Source of the DNA: 2-12-FULL-35-23 sp965196985
GTDB lineage: Bacteria > Pseudomonadota > Gammaproteobacteria > UBA12402
Direction of reading: 5' to 3'
Assembly: GCA_965196985.1 (NCBI GenBank)
Contig: CBDALO010000171.1
Coordinates: forward strand, 14,369-78,368
Length of the DNA: 64,000 nt
Below, piece after piece: positions 1-8,760 of the stretch (within the stretch, counting starts at the first letter, position 1; every line of letters begins with the position of its first letter). A program made the translations under genes and the position numbers. The notes under the pieces are model-generated. The model did no database searches. It saw only the letters and a list, made by a program, of their open reading frames with translations, and was not told where the DNA came from.

Positions 1-79
1 TGACTGATAACAATAGCCTCATTTGAGGCGTGAATTGCAGCATACACTACCCCTTGCAAAAAGTAAGAATCAGATTAAT
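1..79. other. Left edge, no gene recognised
   Basis: Short stretch before the first IS256 end. It holds a small palindrome (GCCTCATTTGAGGC, about positions 16-29) and no supported coding frame. Its last 8 bases (AGATTAAT) do not match the 8 bases following the right end of the adjacent IS256 copy, so it was probably not originally next to the transporter remnant that now follows. Confidence 0.5.
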
Positions 80-461
80 GATAGAGCGTTATTTTGTCTG
101 TAAAAACCAACTTCAGTACTTAGAAAAACCTTTAAAATTCTAAATGGCACTCTATTGTACCTGTCTCATCGCATAATATCTTAAATTAATTATGCTAATC
201 AATCTAAAAAATTATTTATACCTCAAATTTTTCTCCTCTCAAAATAAATTATTAACTTTTAGGTAATAGCAATTATATCTCGTTAATAAGAACAAGAATG
301 ATCTATCCTAAAACCCTATGAAGCCTTATTATTCACTTCAACTTAAGTATCTAGGTGATCCGCTCCACTGGTCATCAATTTCCACTAAAACAGCTGATAC
401 GAGCCTTAGGCACGATTCAGTATTAGGGAAAATTCCAACTGTATGCGTCCTTCTTTTTACC

Positions 462-1848
462 GGGTGCTGCCTTTATATAATGTAGAATATATAGCATAAT
501 ATACACTTTAACATGATGAAGGATGGTGTTTGGATGTCAGCTAGAATTATCTCTGATGAAAATAATGAATTAACTATTGAACTCAAGCTTCCACTAAAAG
601 GATCTATGCTTGAATGTGAGGACGCAATTCTTGATGGGCTTAATGAGGTTGGAACATTAGCCACTGAAAAAGCATTAAGTAAGTTTGATGCAGATGGCTC
701 TCCTATCCATGTTGGAAAAATAAAGCTAACAGCACGAAGTAGAGATGAAGCAAATTACCAAACGCCTTATGGAGTTGCTCGAGTTAAGCGTTATGTTTAT
801 CAAACCTCTAAAGGCGGGAAGATCTTTTGTCCTTTAGAAGATAAGGCTAGAATTATCCAAGGATCAACACCGCGATTTGCAAAAATAATCTCACATAAAT
901 ACTCAAACTTACCTGCTCCTAGTGTTATTGATGATCTCAAGGTCAATCATAACCGTAAAATCTCACATTCATACTTGCAACGGGCAACTGATTTTGTTGG
1001 CGGTATTGCACAAGCCAAAGAGGCTGAGTGGGAATATGAAGAGCCAAAGCTTGATGCAGGCGTTGAGATGCTAAGCATTAGCTTAGATGGTGCATATGTC
1101 CTCACCGTTGATGATGGTTATAGAGAGAGCATGGTTGGAACTATTTCCATGTATGATAAGCATGGTGCACGCCTGCACACAACCTACGTTGCAGCATCAC
1201 CAGAATATGGAAAAGATGAATTCTTTAATAGGCTTGAAAAGGAAATAAAGCTGAAAAAGAAATATTACCCTGATGCTAAAACAATTGGCGTTGCTGATGG
1301 AGCAAAAAATAATTGGCCATTTCTAAAAAAACATACTGATACGCAAATTTTAGATTTTTGGCATGCAACTGAATATCTCGGTGAAGCATCAAAGGCAATA
1401 TTTACCAAAAAATCTGAAAGAGATGAGCGTGATGTTTGGCTCCAAGAGCGATGTCATGACTTAAAGCACAAGAAAGGTGCGGCAGGTAGAATACTTGCTG
1501 AGCTTAAAGAGCATGTAAATAAAAAACTGAATAAATCGCTTAGAGAAAAGCTAGAAGGAACAATTACGTATTTTGAAAATAATATTAAAGAAAAGCGAAT
1601 GTCGTATCATAATTTGATTAAGCAGAATGCACCAATTGGCTCTGGCGTCACTGAAGCAGCATGTAAAACAATTGTTAAACAAAGATTAGGGGGATCAGGA
1701 ATGCGCTGGAAAGACAAGGGAATGAAAATCGTTTTATGCTTGAGAACACTAGTAAAGACTAAAGGCAGATGGGATCAGTTTTGGGAGAAGGTCAATGATT
1801 TTGGCGTGCCAGCAGTAATATAGCCTACATTATATAGAGGCAGCACCC
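462..1848 (+). mobile_element. ISKra4-family element, copy 1
   Basis: 1387 bp with inverted ends GGGTGCTGCCTTTATATAAT on the left and the complement of GGGTGCTGCCTCTATATAAT on the right. It is flanked by the 8-bp duplication TTTTTACC (454-461 and 1849-1856). The target is the 3' end of the transposase gene of IS256 copy 1. The single gene inside is transcribed opposite to the IS256 gene. Confidence 0.92.
513..1823 (+). CDS. ISKra4-family transposase
   Basis: 436 residues with the layout of ISKra4-type DDE transposases. Candidate catalytic residues are D192 (SISLDGAYV), D262 (VADGAKNNW) and a late Glu near 378 (GSGVTEAACK). A conserved FWHATEYLG block, typical of this family and its ISL3/MULE-like relatives, lies between D262 and the Glu. 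The frame is complete and almost fills the element. This copy differs from the later ones at the N-terminus (MMKDGVWMSARII instead of MITDGVWMLARIL), so it is slightly diverged from them. The start is the first ATG, and no clear ribosome binding site was seen. Confidence 0.88.
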   Translation: MMKDGVWMSARIISDENNELTIELKLPLKGSMLECEDAILDGLNEVGTLATEKALSKFDADGSPIHVGKIKLTARSRDEANYQTPYGVARVKRYVYQTSKGGKIFCPLEDKARIIQGSTPRFAKIISHKYSNLPAPSVIDDLKVNHNRKISHSYLQRATDFVGGIAQAKEAEWEYEEPKLDAGVEMLSISLDGAYVLTVDDGYRESMVGTISMYDKHGARLHTTYVAASPEYGKDEFFNRLEKEIKLKKKYYPDAKTIGVADGAKNNWPFLKKHTDTQILDFWHATEYLGEASKAIFTKKSERDERDVWLQERCHDLKHKKGAAGRILAELKEHVNKKLNKSLREKLEGTITYFENNIKEKRMSYHNLIKQNAPIGSGVTEAACKTIVKQRLGGSGMRWKDKGMKIVLCLRTLVKTKGRWDQFWEKVNDFGVPAVI

Positions 1849-3638
1849 TTTTTACCTCTCTGTTTACGCGCTCAGCTATGTTACTGGTTCTTAATCTTTT
1901 TTGATGCGGCCTGTCAAAGTTCATCACTACTAAGCCCTCCGGTATATTCACTTCCAACCAAGAAGAAAGCTCTGGTGCTGTTTGCTGATATTTATCTACC
2001 GCCATAGCCAATAGTCTTTCCGACTCATGAATGTTTGAGGCATTAAATATAGCTGTAATCTCCTCAGCTACTGGTTCCTTCATTGAGCGCTTTGGTATGT
2101 GAGCCTGAGCATTTTGCTGCAAATGAAATTGGCAGCGTTGCCAAGGAACACTGGGGAACACAGCTCTTCTAGCGGCTTTTAGGCCAGTATGAGCGTCGCT
2201 AGTAATCAACTCAATACCATGTATACCTCGCTCAACCAACTGCTGAAGAAAATCACGCCAATGTACCTCAGCCTCTGATAACGCAACAGAAACACCTAGC
2301 ACTGTTCTCTTGCCGGTTGATTCATCAAAGCCATAGGCTATCAATACCGCACAGTCTTGTACTGTGCCGCTAGTGCGCACCTTCTCATAACGTGCATCTA
2401 GCCAAAGATATTTTATCTTTCCTAACGGCTTATTTCGCCATTTCTTTAAATCTTCATCCAACAATTTAGCGCAACGGCTTACCTCTGTGCTTGAAATATC
2501 TGTTCCACAGAGTTGCTTTAGCACCTTTTCAACTTTGCGCGTGGAAACCCCATGCACATACATTTCAGCGACAGCCAGCTTAAGTGCTCTATCAGAGCGT
2601 ACACCTCGCTCTAAGACTGATGGATAGAAGGCTTCATTGGAGTCTCTAACCTGCGGTATCTGTAGCTCAAGCTGACCTTGACCTGTGTTAATTAACCTTG
2701 GTTTAAAGCCGTTCGCATATCCGTTTCTATCGCCAGTTCGCTCATAAGGACTGGCATTTAAATGGCGCTCCCTTTCTATTAACATAGCCTCATTCATCAA
2801 CCTGGAGACAAGCTTAGGTAAAGCTTCAAACCCCTCCATCGCTAAAACATGTATGGCTTCTTCGATTAAGTTCTCATTTTTATAGCAGCTCATTGTCATT
2901 CCTCTTTTTTGGTTAAGTTTACCTTAAAAGGAATTTCTAATCTGACTGAGTCGCCTGCTTATTTTCAGCAAGTCAATGGAATTTACAGAAAGGATGGCGC
3001 ACTAGCTTCGGTATTATTGGCGTTTGTCCTGTGATTGCACCGTTAATTGGTAGTTTTTTAAATACGGCATGGGGTTGGAGAGCTAGTTTTGTTTTCTTGC
3101 TGATTTTAGCTATGTTTTTTACAGTGTTGCTACAGTTCTTTTTTAAAGAAACACAGCAAGAAAAAAACCTTAGCGCGCTTAACCTTAAGCAGATGGTTCA
3201 TAATTATTATCAGCTAATTGCTAATAAAAATTATTCTAAATTTTGTTTGACCAGTGGTTTTTCTTACGGAATCTTATTTAGCTATTTTGCAATTTCACCA
3301 TTGTTTCTTATTAAGCAACTTCATTTTTCTATGATTAACTATGGTTTAATTGTTGCGGTTAATGGTGTTGCGATTATTGCTATGGCTTATTTGGCGCCTC
3401 GTTTAGCAAACAAAACCAGTTTAAATAGAGTTTTACTGATGGGCTTATTCGTTATTGCAATCGGAGGTTTATTAATGCTGTTTGTTAACTTGGGTATGTC
3501 ACTTTCAGTATGGAGTTTTATGTTGCCTATGTTTGTTACAACAGTTGGCATCGGTATGATACGTCCAACAGCAAGTGCTGGTGCTATGGCTATGGCTGAT
3601 CGTAAAGTAGCTGGTTCTGCAGCAGCAGGGTTTAACTT

Positions 3639-5170
3639 GATAGAGCGTTATTTTGTCTGTAAAAACCAACTTCAGTACTTAGAAAAACCTTTAAAATTCT
3701 AAATGGCACTCTATTGTACCTGTCTCATCGCATAATATCTTAAATTAATTATGCTAATCAATCTAAAAAATTATTTATACCTCAAATTTTTCTCCTCTCA
3801 AAATAAATTATTAACTTTTAGGTAATAGCAATTATATCTCGTTAATAAGAACAAGAATGATCTATCCTAAAACCCTATGAAGCCTTATTATTCACTTCAA
3901 CTTAAGTATCTAGGTGATCCGCTCCACTGGTCATCAATTTCCACTAAAACAGCTGATACGAGCCTTAGGCACGATTCAGTATTAGGGAAAATTCCAACTG
4001 TATGCGTCCTTCTTTTTACCTCTCTGTTTACGCGCTCAGCTATGTTACTGGTTCTTAATCTTTTTTGATGCGGCCTGTCAAAGTTCATCATTACTAAGCC
4101 CTCCGGTATATTCACTTCCAACCAAGAAGAAAGCTCTGGTGCTGTTTGCTGATATTTATCTACCGCCATAGCCAATAGTCTTTCCGACTCATGAATGTTT
4201 GAGGCATTAAATATAGCTGTAATCTCCTCAGCTACTGGTTCCTTCATTGAGCGCTTTGGTATGTGAGCCTGAGCATTTTGCTGCAAATGAAATTGGCAGC
4301 GTTGCCAAGGAACACTGGGGAACACAGCTCTTCTAGCGGCTTTTAGGCCAGTATGAGCGTCGCTAGTAATCAACTCAATACCATGTATACCTCGCTCAAC
4401 CAACTGCTGAAGAAAATCACGCCAATGTACCTCAGCCTCTGATAACGCAACAGAAACACCTAGCACTGTTCTCTTGCCGGTTGATTCATCAAAGCCATAG
4501 GCTATCAATACCGCACAGTCTTGTACTGTGCCGCTAGTGCGCACCTTCTCATAACGTGCATCTAGCCAAAGATATTTTATCTTTCCTAACGGCTTATTTC
4601 GCCATTTCTTTAAATCTTCATCCAACAATTTAGCGCAACGGCTTACCTCTGTGCTTGAAATATCTGTTCCACAGAGTTGCTTTAGCACCTTTTCAACTTT
4701 GCGCGTGGAAACCCCATGCACATACATTTCAGCGACAGCCAGCTTAAGTGCTCTATCAGAGCGTACACCTCGCTCTAAGACTGATGGATAGAAGGCTTCA
4801 TTGGAGTCTCTAACCTGCGGTATCTGTAGCTCAAGCTGACCTTGACCTGTGTTAATTAACCTTGGTTTAAAGCCGTTCGCATATTCGTTTCTATCGCCAG
4901 TTCGCTCATAAGGACTGGCATTTAAATGGCGCTCCCTTTCTATTAACATAGCCTCATTCATCAACCTGGAGACAAGCTTAGGTAAAGCTTCAAACCCCTC
5001 CATCGCTAAAACATGTATGGCTTCTTCGATTAAGTTCTCATTTTTATAGCAGCTCATTGTCATTCCTCTTTTTTGGTTAAGTTTACCTTAAAAGGAATTT
5101 CTAATCTGACTGAGTCGCCTGCTTATTTTCAGCAAGTCAATGGAATTTACAGAAAGGATAGCGCACTAGC
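3639..5170 (-). mobile_element. IS256-family element, copy 2
   Basis: Intact 1532-bp copy with the same ends as copy 1, flanked by the exact 8-bp duplication TTTAACTT (3631-3638 and 5171-5178). It is inserted in the MFS gene in the opposite orientation to that gene. The sequence is almost identical to the other copies, which suggests recent amplification. Confidence 0.95.
3897..5063 (-). CDS. IS256-family transposase
   Basis: Complete 388-residue transposase with the likely DDE triad D168, D235 and E343. It differs from the sister copies at two residues: Glu instead of Gly near residue 60 (GDRNEYANG) and Met for Val in EGLVMMNF. Neither is at the triad, so activity is plausible. The stop lies 259 bp inside the left end, leaving a long untranslated tail inside the element. 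Confidence 0.93.
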   Translation of the reverse strand: MTMSCYKNENLIEEAIHVLAMEGFEALPKLVSRLMNEAMLIERERHLNASPYERTGDRNEYANGFKPRLINTGQGQLELQIPQVRDSNEAFYPSVLERGVRSDRALKLAVAEMYVHGVSTRKVEKVLKQLCGTDISSTEVSRCAKLLDEDLKKWRNKPLGKIKYLWLDARYEKVRTSGTVQDCAVLIAYGFDESTGKRTVLGVSVALSEAEVHWRDFLQQLVERGIHGIELITSDAHTGLKAARRAVFPSVPWQRCQFHLQQNAQAHIPKRSMKEPVAEEITAIFNASNIHESERLLAMAVDKYQQTAPELSSWLEVNIPEGLVMMNFDRPHQKRLRTSNIAERVNREVKRRTHTVGIFPNTESCLRLVSAVLVEIDDQWSGSPRYLS

Positions 5171-5347
5171 TTTAACTTCATCTCCTTTATTGGTGGTGCG
5201 ATTGCAACAACAGTGTGTACTCATCTAATTAGTACAGCAAGTGGCTTTGTTGGTTTTATAGTTTTAATGGTAGCAGCTGCTTTATTAATTAATTACTTAA
5301 CAAGTAGGGGTAAGAAGTTTAATGACCAACCCAGCTTGGTACGCTAA

Positions 5348-5698
5348 GCTGTTTTTTTAAAATTTGTTTAACGGTAGCCCGGCTTGAGTGTTAGCGATAA
5401 GCCGGGGCCTGGTTTGATACCAAGCCAGGGTTATCAACCCCCCTGCTCGCTGCGCGAGTCACCCCAGTTTTCGCCTCTGCTTACTTATCTCCTGGAAAAG
5501 CTTTATTCACTTGCTGCCAACTAACGCCTGACAAGCACGTCCCCTCTTTAGAATAAGGAGGGTTAGGGTGGATTTATAAATAATTAACTTCCTTTTAAAA
5601 CCAACCATCCTTAAATCCCCCGCTCGCTACGCTTTACTTGCGTAGAAGCAATCCGCGAATCAGTCTAACCCAACTTACTTTGGAGCTGCAACTTTAAA
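5348..5698. repeat. Gene-free stretch with B and C repeat copies
   Basis: No coding frame was supported. It contains a B repeat at about 5534-5580 (CACGTCCCCT, then a hairpin stem, a GAATAAGG centre and GGTGGATTTATAAA) and a degenerate C repeat at about 5608-5650 (TAAATCCCCCGCTCGCTACG). An additional short fold-back (CCGGCTTGAG / GATAAGCCGG region) lies at 5376-5405. The hairpins lie downstream of the MFS remnant and convergent to the LysR gene, and could end transcription from either side. Confidence 0.55.
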
Positions 5699-6562
5699 CT
5701 ACTTAATCGCTGCAATCATTGCGGCAAAGTAAGCCGGTGGCTCAGGACGGTCATACCAAGTTAAAGCAGATTGAACTTTGTGCACCTTGCCCTGATTAAG
5801 AATAATCATTTCTCCACGCTTTAGATAGGGTTGAGCAAACTCTTTTGCAAGTGTTGTATAACCTAGGCCATCAGTGACCATTGTAGCTAAACTATCAGTG
5901 CGATTAGCGTAGTGACGGCTATGCTGTGCTTCAGTAAACAGGTTATAGTACTTTAGATAATTAAAAGTTGCCTGATCATTAGGATTGTAGTCAACAATAC
6001 GTTCACTTTTAACAATTTCTTTAATTTTCCGTCCTTTCCAACTTGCAGCACCAACTAAAACATATTGTTCAGGAACTAAAAGTTTAGATCTCATCTCCTT
6101 AGCGACATCTTGCTGTGATAAAATAGCAAAATCACAGCGGCCAGAACGTAAAGTGTGTTGCCTAGTTTCATGGTCGTTGATGTCATAGTGTAAAAGCAAG
6201 TTATTATACTGCTTGGCAACTAAGTTAGCTGCAGGAATCACTCTTGACATCATAATACTTGTTGGTGCAGTAATGCTTAAAGAGACTTCAACAGTCTTGC
6301 CGCCACCTTGAATGGTGGCCATGGCCTCTCCTTCTAATTCTTGGGCACGGTAGCAATAGCGTAGCAAGGCCTCACCTTCTGTAGTTAGCTGCATACCCCG
6401 CCGCGTGCGAATAAAGAGATTTGACTTTAAGTTCCTCTCTAGGGTCTTAATTCGCTGAGTCACTGCCGTTTGGGTTAAGAAAAGTTTGTCGGCTGCACTA
6501 TGAACCGTGCCTTGCTCTGCAACGGCTACAAAAGCTTGAAGTTGTTGGCTTAATAAGCTCAT
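5699..6562 (-). CDS. LysR-family transcriptional regulator
   Basis: 287 residues. An N-terminal winged helix-turn-helix (about residues 5-62, AVAEQGTVHSAADKLFLTQT and the AVTQRIKTLE recognition helix) is followed by a periplasmic-binding-like LysR substrate domain. The overall pattern (QRIKTLE, DFAILSQ) resembles the ArgP/IciA branch, but the match is not strong enough for a symbol. It is divergent from the tandem membrane-protein genes that begin 146 bp away, the usual arrangement for a LysR protein controlling its neighbour. That regulatory link is inference. Confidence 0.85.
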   Translation of the reverse strand: MSLLSQQLQAFVAVAEQGTVHSAADKLFLTQTAVTQRIKTLERNLKSNLFIRTRRGMQLTTEGEALLRYCYRAQELEGEAMATIQGGGKTVEVSLSITAPTSIMMSRVIPAANLVAKQYNNLLLHYDINDHETRQHTLRSGRCDFAILSQQDVAKEMRSKLLVPEQYVLVGAASWKGRKIKEIVKSERIVDYNPNDQATFNYLKYYNLFTEAQHSRHYANRTDSLATMVTDGLGYTTLAKEFAQPYLKRGEMIILNQGKVHKVQSALTWYDRPEPPAYFAAMIAAIK

Positions 6563-6708
6563 TTTTGAATCACTCTGGCATTTTGATTAACTTTATTTTA
6601 TATGAAAAACCTATCGGCTCAAGAGTAGCACCAAGGTAAAAATAGATTTACGGTATAAAACTCAGTAAGATAGTTTCGGCAAGATATAAACGATATAAAG
6701 GAACTTTT

Positions 6709-7524
6709 ATGAATGTTCAATCGCGGGCTTTAGGGGTTTTTGGTGTTGTTGGTGAGGGTTTTAGACTTTTTGGCTCTAAATTTTTTGACTCACTATTGTT
6801 AGGACTTTTAGCCGCTGTTTTTTTAGCGCTGCCTAAACTGAGTATAGCCTTAGGTTGGATACAAGTTAATGTTAAAGGTGAGGTGGCTCATCAGCCAATG
6901 TATCTTGCTATGGTGTTGATTGCTTTTGTATTATCTTGCTGGCCTGTAGCGGCGCTGTTTGCACTTTTTGGCGCTGCAACTCAACAGCAAAAACTTACCA
7001 TTAAGAGCTTTTTAGGCTTTGCTACTGCTCGTTACCCTACTGCAGCAGGTGTTGCTATTTTAGTTTTACTGATGGTTCTTTTTGGCTCAATGTTGCTAAT
7101 AATTCCAGGAGTTATTCTATTTGTGTATTGTTTTGCAAGTAAGCAAAGTGCTGTATTTGAAGGTAAGAATGTTTTTGCTGCGCTTGGTAACTCGTTTCGT
7201 TTAGTCTCTGGTAGCTGGTGGCACAGTTGTGGAGTTTCTATCATAGTTTCGCTTTTTATCCTTATAGGAGCAGCAATATCCTTTGCGGTAGTAACAATAG
7301 CTGTAATATTTGCGCAAGGCGGACATGAAGTTCAAGTCTTCTCTTTTTTGGTCTACTTCTTGCCAATACTAAATGCAGTGCTCATTATGTTGTTATTTCC
7401 ATTGTCTGCTGCAATAATGACCTCGTTTTACTTTAACCTTAAATGTCGCAAGTCTAAGCAGTTAGCTCGGGAAGCGGCGTTAGATGAGCTTATAAAAAAA
7501 CAGACTGGAAACATTACAAATTAA
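6709..7524 (+). CDS. Polytopic membrane protein, YciC/UPF0259-like (paralogue 1)
   Basis: 271 residues with about six hydrophobic segments and no signal peptide. It carries the block IIPGVILFVYCFA, then AVFEG, then FRLVSGSWWHS, typical of the loosely defined YciC-like/DUF975 group of inner-membrane proteins of unknown function. The start is supported by an AAGGAA box just before ATG (ATAAAGGAACTTTTATG). A second copy of the same family begins 21 bp downstream in the same direction, so the two form a transcription unit divergent from the LysR gene. The C-terminus is charged and cytoplasmic (AREAALDELIKKQ). Confidence 0.75.
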   Translation: MNVQSRALGVFGVVGEGFRLFGSKFFDSLLLGLLAAVFLALPKLSIALGWIQVNVKGEVAHQPMYLAMVLIAFVLSCWPVAALFALFGAATQQQKLTIKSFLGFATARYPTAAGVAILVLLMVLFGSMLLIIPGVILFVYCFASKQSAVFEGKNVFAALGNSFRLVSGSWWHSCGVSIIVSLFILIGAAISFAVVTIAVIFAQGGHEVQVFSFLVYFLPILNAVLIMLLFPLSAAIMTSFYFNLKCRKSKQLAREAALDELIKKQTGNITN

Positions 7525-7545
7525 CATAAAGCTAAGGAGTGCATT

Positions 7546-8334
7546 ATGGAAAATCAACTAAAACCACTTGGCGTAGGTGGGGTTGTAGGAAAAGGATTCG
7601 CTCTCTTTGGGACTAATTTTGGTAAATCCATTTTGTTGGGTTTTATCTTTGCATTCATTCTAGCAATTCCTGATCTATTTGCTGTACTTGGAGTAGTTCC
7701 CATTAATATTCAGGGTATGCCTTATGGCCCTATCTATTATTTATTTATGGTTATCCCTCTTCTGGTAGCTCCTTGGCTTGCTGGAGCGTTATTTGCATTG
7801 CTTGGTTCGTCAGCTCAACAGAAAAAGCTATCTGTTGGTGAGGCTTTGCGCTGTGCTGGTGATCGCTATTTTATTTTATTAGGCTCAGGGATTTTGGTTA
7901 TCTTGATGATGGGAGTGGGTTTTGTACTATTCATTATTCCTGGGATCATCGTTATGATTTATTGCTTAGCTACTACCCCAAATATTGTGTTGGATGGCAA
8001 AAAGGTGCTTAATTCTATCGGTGATTCTTTTCGCCTAATTGCTGGTAGTTGGTGGCACTCTTTTGGTGTGACAGCGCTAACTGTTCTGATAACTTTTGCT
8101 TGTACTGTCGTTATTCTCATAATCTTTATTGTTTGTATGGCTTTATTAACTGGCGCTCCTGCAGCACCTGGTGAATCATGGGGCTCCTTTGTCTTTATAA
8201 CGGTATTACAAATAGTTTTGAAGACATTTTATTTACCGATAATATTTTCAATTATGACCGTGCTATTTTTTAACCTTAAGGCGCGACAAGCGGCAGTCGA
8301 TGCTGCAATAGATAAAGCAATTGGCACTGAATAA
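7546..8334 (+). CDS. Polytopic membrane protein, YciC/UPF0259-like (paralogue 2)
   Basis: 262 residues, clearly paralogous to the upstream gene along its whole length: PLGVGGVVGKGFALFG against ALGVFGVVGEGFRLFG, IIPGIIVMIYCLA, then FRLIAGSWWHS. It therefore arose by tandem duplication. The start has a strong AAGGAG box (CTAAGGAGTGCATTATG). The two may form a hetero-oligomer or have split roles, which is inference. No catalytic motif was seen and the function is unknown. Confidence 0.75.
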   Translation: MENQLKPLGVGGVVGKGFALFGTNFGKSILLGFIFAFILAIPDLFAVLGVVPINIQGMPYGPIYYLFMVIPLLVAPWLAGALFALLGSSAQQKKLSVGEALRCAGDRYFILLGSGILVILMMGVGFVLFIIPGIIVMIYCLATTPNIVLDGKKVLNSIGDSFRLIAGSWWHSFGVTALTVLITFACTVVILIIFIVCMALLTGAPAAPGESWGSFVFITVLQIVLKTFYLPIIFSIMTVLFFNLKARQAAVDAAIDKAIGTE

Positions 8335-8760
8335 TATTGTTCTTAACAAAATGTAAAATTCTCCAACTCGTTTCCACCCGGCTGCCCCCTTTAAGGGGGC
8401 TTGTTGCGTCACAACGCGAAGCGTTGCGACGAGGCCCCTACGCATCTCTAAGTCAATAACTAAGCAGGCGCACACTATCAATTTCTGCCCTCTGTCTACT
8501 GGCTTCTGACCATCACGTTCCCTCCTTAGAATGGTGTTGTTGCATAAAACCTTCTTTACACTTTGTTTTGCTGATTTGTGTGTCACTCTTGCTCCATGGC
8601 TCGCTACGCTGCGCTTTACTTACGCAAAAGCAACACACAAATCAGCTTAAGTCGAGCTAGCTATCCTGTTCTGCTATTTATGCAACAACGCCCTTTAGAA
8701 TAAGGAACGTATAGCCAAGGTGACTGAGAGCAAGTAGTGCTTAAAAATCTAAGGTTATAT
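8335..8760. repeat. Repeat-rich intergenic tract (C-like hairpin, B repeat split by MITE A1)
   Basis: No gene. A CCCCCTTTAAGGGGG hairpin at about 8383-8400 is followed by a second palindrome (CAACGCGAAGCGTTG, 8411-8425). A B repeat follows whose two halves (to 8532 and from 8693) are separated by MITE copy A1. The tract lies between the ends of the convergent paralogue-2 and POT genes, where hairpins may serve as terminators. Confidence 0.7.
8533..8692. mobile_element. MITE family A, copy 1 (about 160 bp, non-autonomous)
   Basis: Ends GGTGTTGTTGCATAAA and, inverted, GGCGTTGTTGCATAAA. It is flanked by 9-bp repeats CCTTAGAAT (8524-8532) and CTTTAGAAT (8693-8701), identical but for one base. 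The interior has a long inverted repeat (CTGATTTGTGTGT... against ...ACACACAAATCAG) around a GCTCGCTACGCTGCGC core. It has no coding capacity. The end sequence and 9-bp duplication resemble IS5-family elements of the IS903 type, so an IS5-like transposase acting in trans is the likely mover (inference). Confidence 0.8.

Larger units (their letters stand above)
338..2899 (-). pseudogene. IS256 transposase, split by ISKra4
   Basis: Mutator-type DDE transposase of the IS256 family, 388 residues when whole. In intact copies the likely triad is D168 (YLWLDARY), D235 (LITSDAHTG) and E343 (NIAERVNREVK), with the WQRCQFHLQQN motif between. Here the 5' part (1857-2899) holds all three residues. The last 30-40 codons (RTHTVGIFPN to the stop) lie on the far side of the ISKra4 insertion, at 338-461. 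Read through, the frame runs into ISKra4 and ends with foreign residues. The product is probably inactive, although other copies could act in trans. Confidence 0.88.
80..3006 (-). mobile_element. IS256-family element, copy 1, interrupted by ISKra4
   Basis: The left end reads GATAGAGCGTTATTTTGTCT and the right end finishes GGATGGCGCACTAGC. Reverse-complementing the right end shows imperfect terminal repeats of about 26 bp (shared TAG.GCG and TCTGTAAA blocks). Without the ISKra4 insertion and its duplicated 8 bp it would be 1532 bp, like the other copies. The outer flanks (AGATTAAT and TTCGGTAT) do not match, unlike intact copies here that show 8-bp duplications. Recombination between IS256 copies, or a deletion next to the element, is therefore likely. 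Confidence 0.9.
3007..5347 (+). pseudogene. Bcr/CflA-type MFS transporter remnant, 5' truncated and IS-interrupted
   Basis: Open frame in phase from position 3007 (FGIIGVCPVIAPLIGSF), without its own start. It corresponds roughly to the second half of the first six-helix bundle onward of a drug-resistance MFS permease of the Bcr/CflA group: hydrophobic helices, PVIAPLIGS and GMIRPTASAGAMA. It is interrupted at 3639 by IS256 copy 2. Removing that element and one copy of the duplication TTTAACTT restores AAAGFN-FISFIGGAIA and continues to a stop at 5345-5347 (QPSLVR). The missing N-terminal part was probably lost by recombination involving IS256 copy 1. It cannot make a functional transporter. 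Confidence 0.85.

Noticed and set aside
3877..4068. Recurring 63-codon plus-strand frame MKPYYSLQLKY in each IS256 copy (also at 15084, 51123, 52579, 59549)
   Set aside because: It lies antisense to the transposase 3' end, is kept only because the IS256 copies are nearly identical, and shows no ribosome binding site or family match.
8263..8586. 107-codon minus-strand frame across the paralogue-2 gene end and repeats
   Set aside because: It runs through the C-like repeat and MITE A1 and overlaps a real gene; not protein-like.
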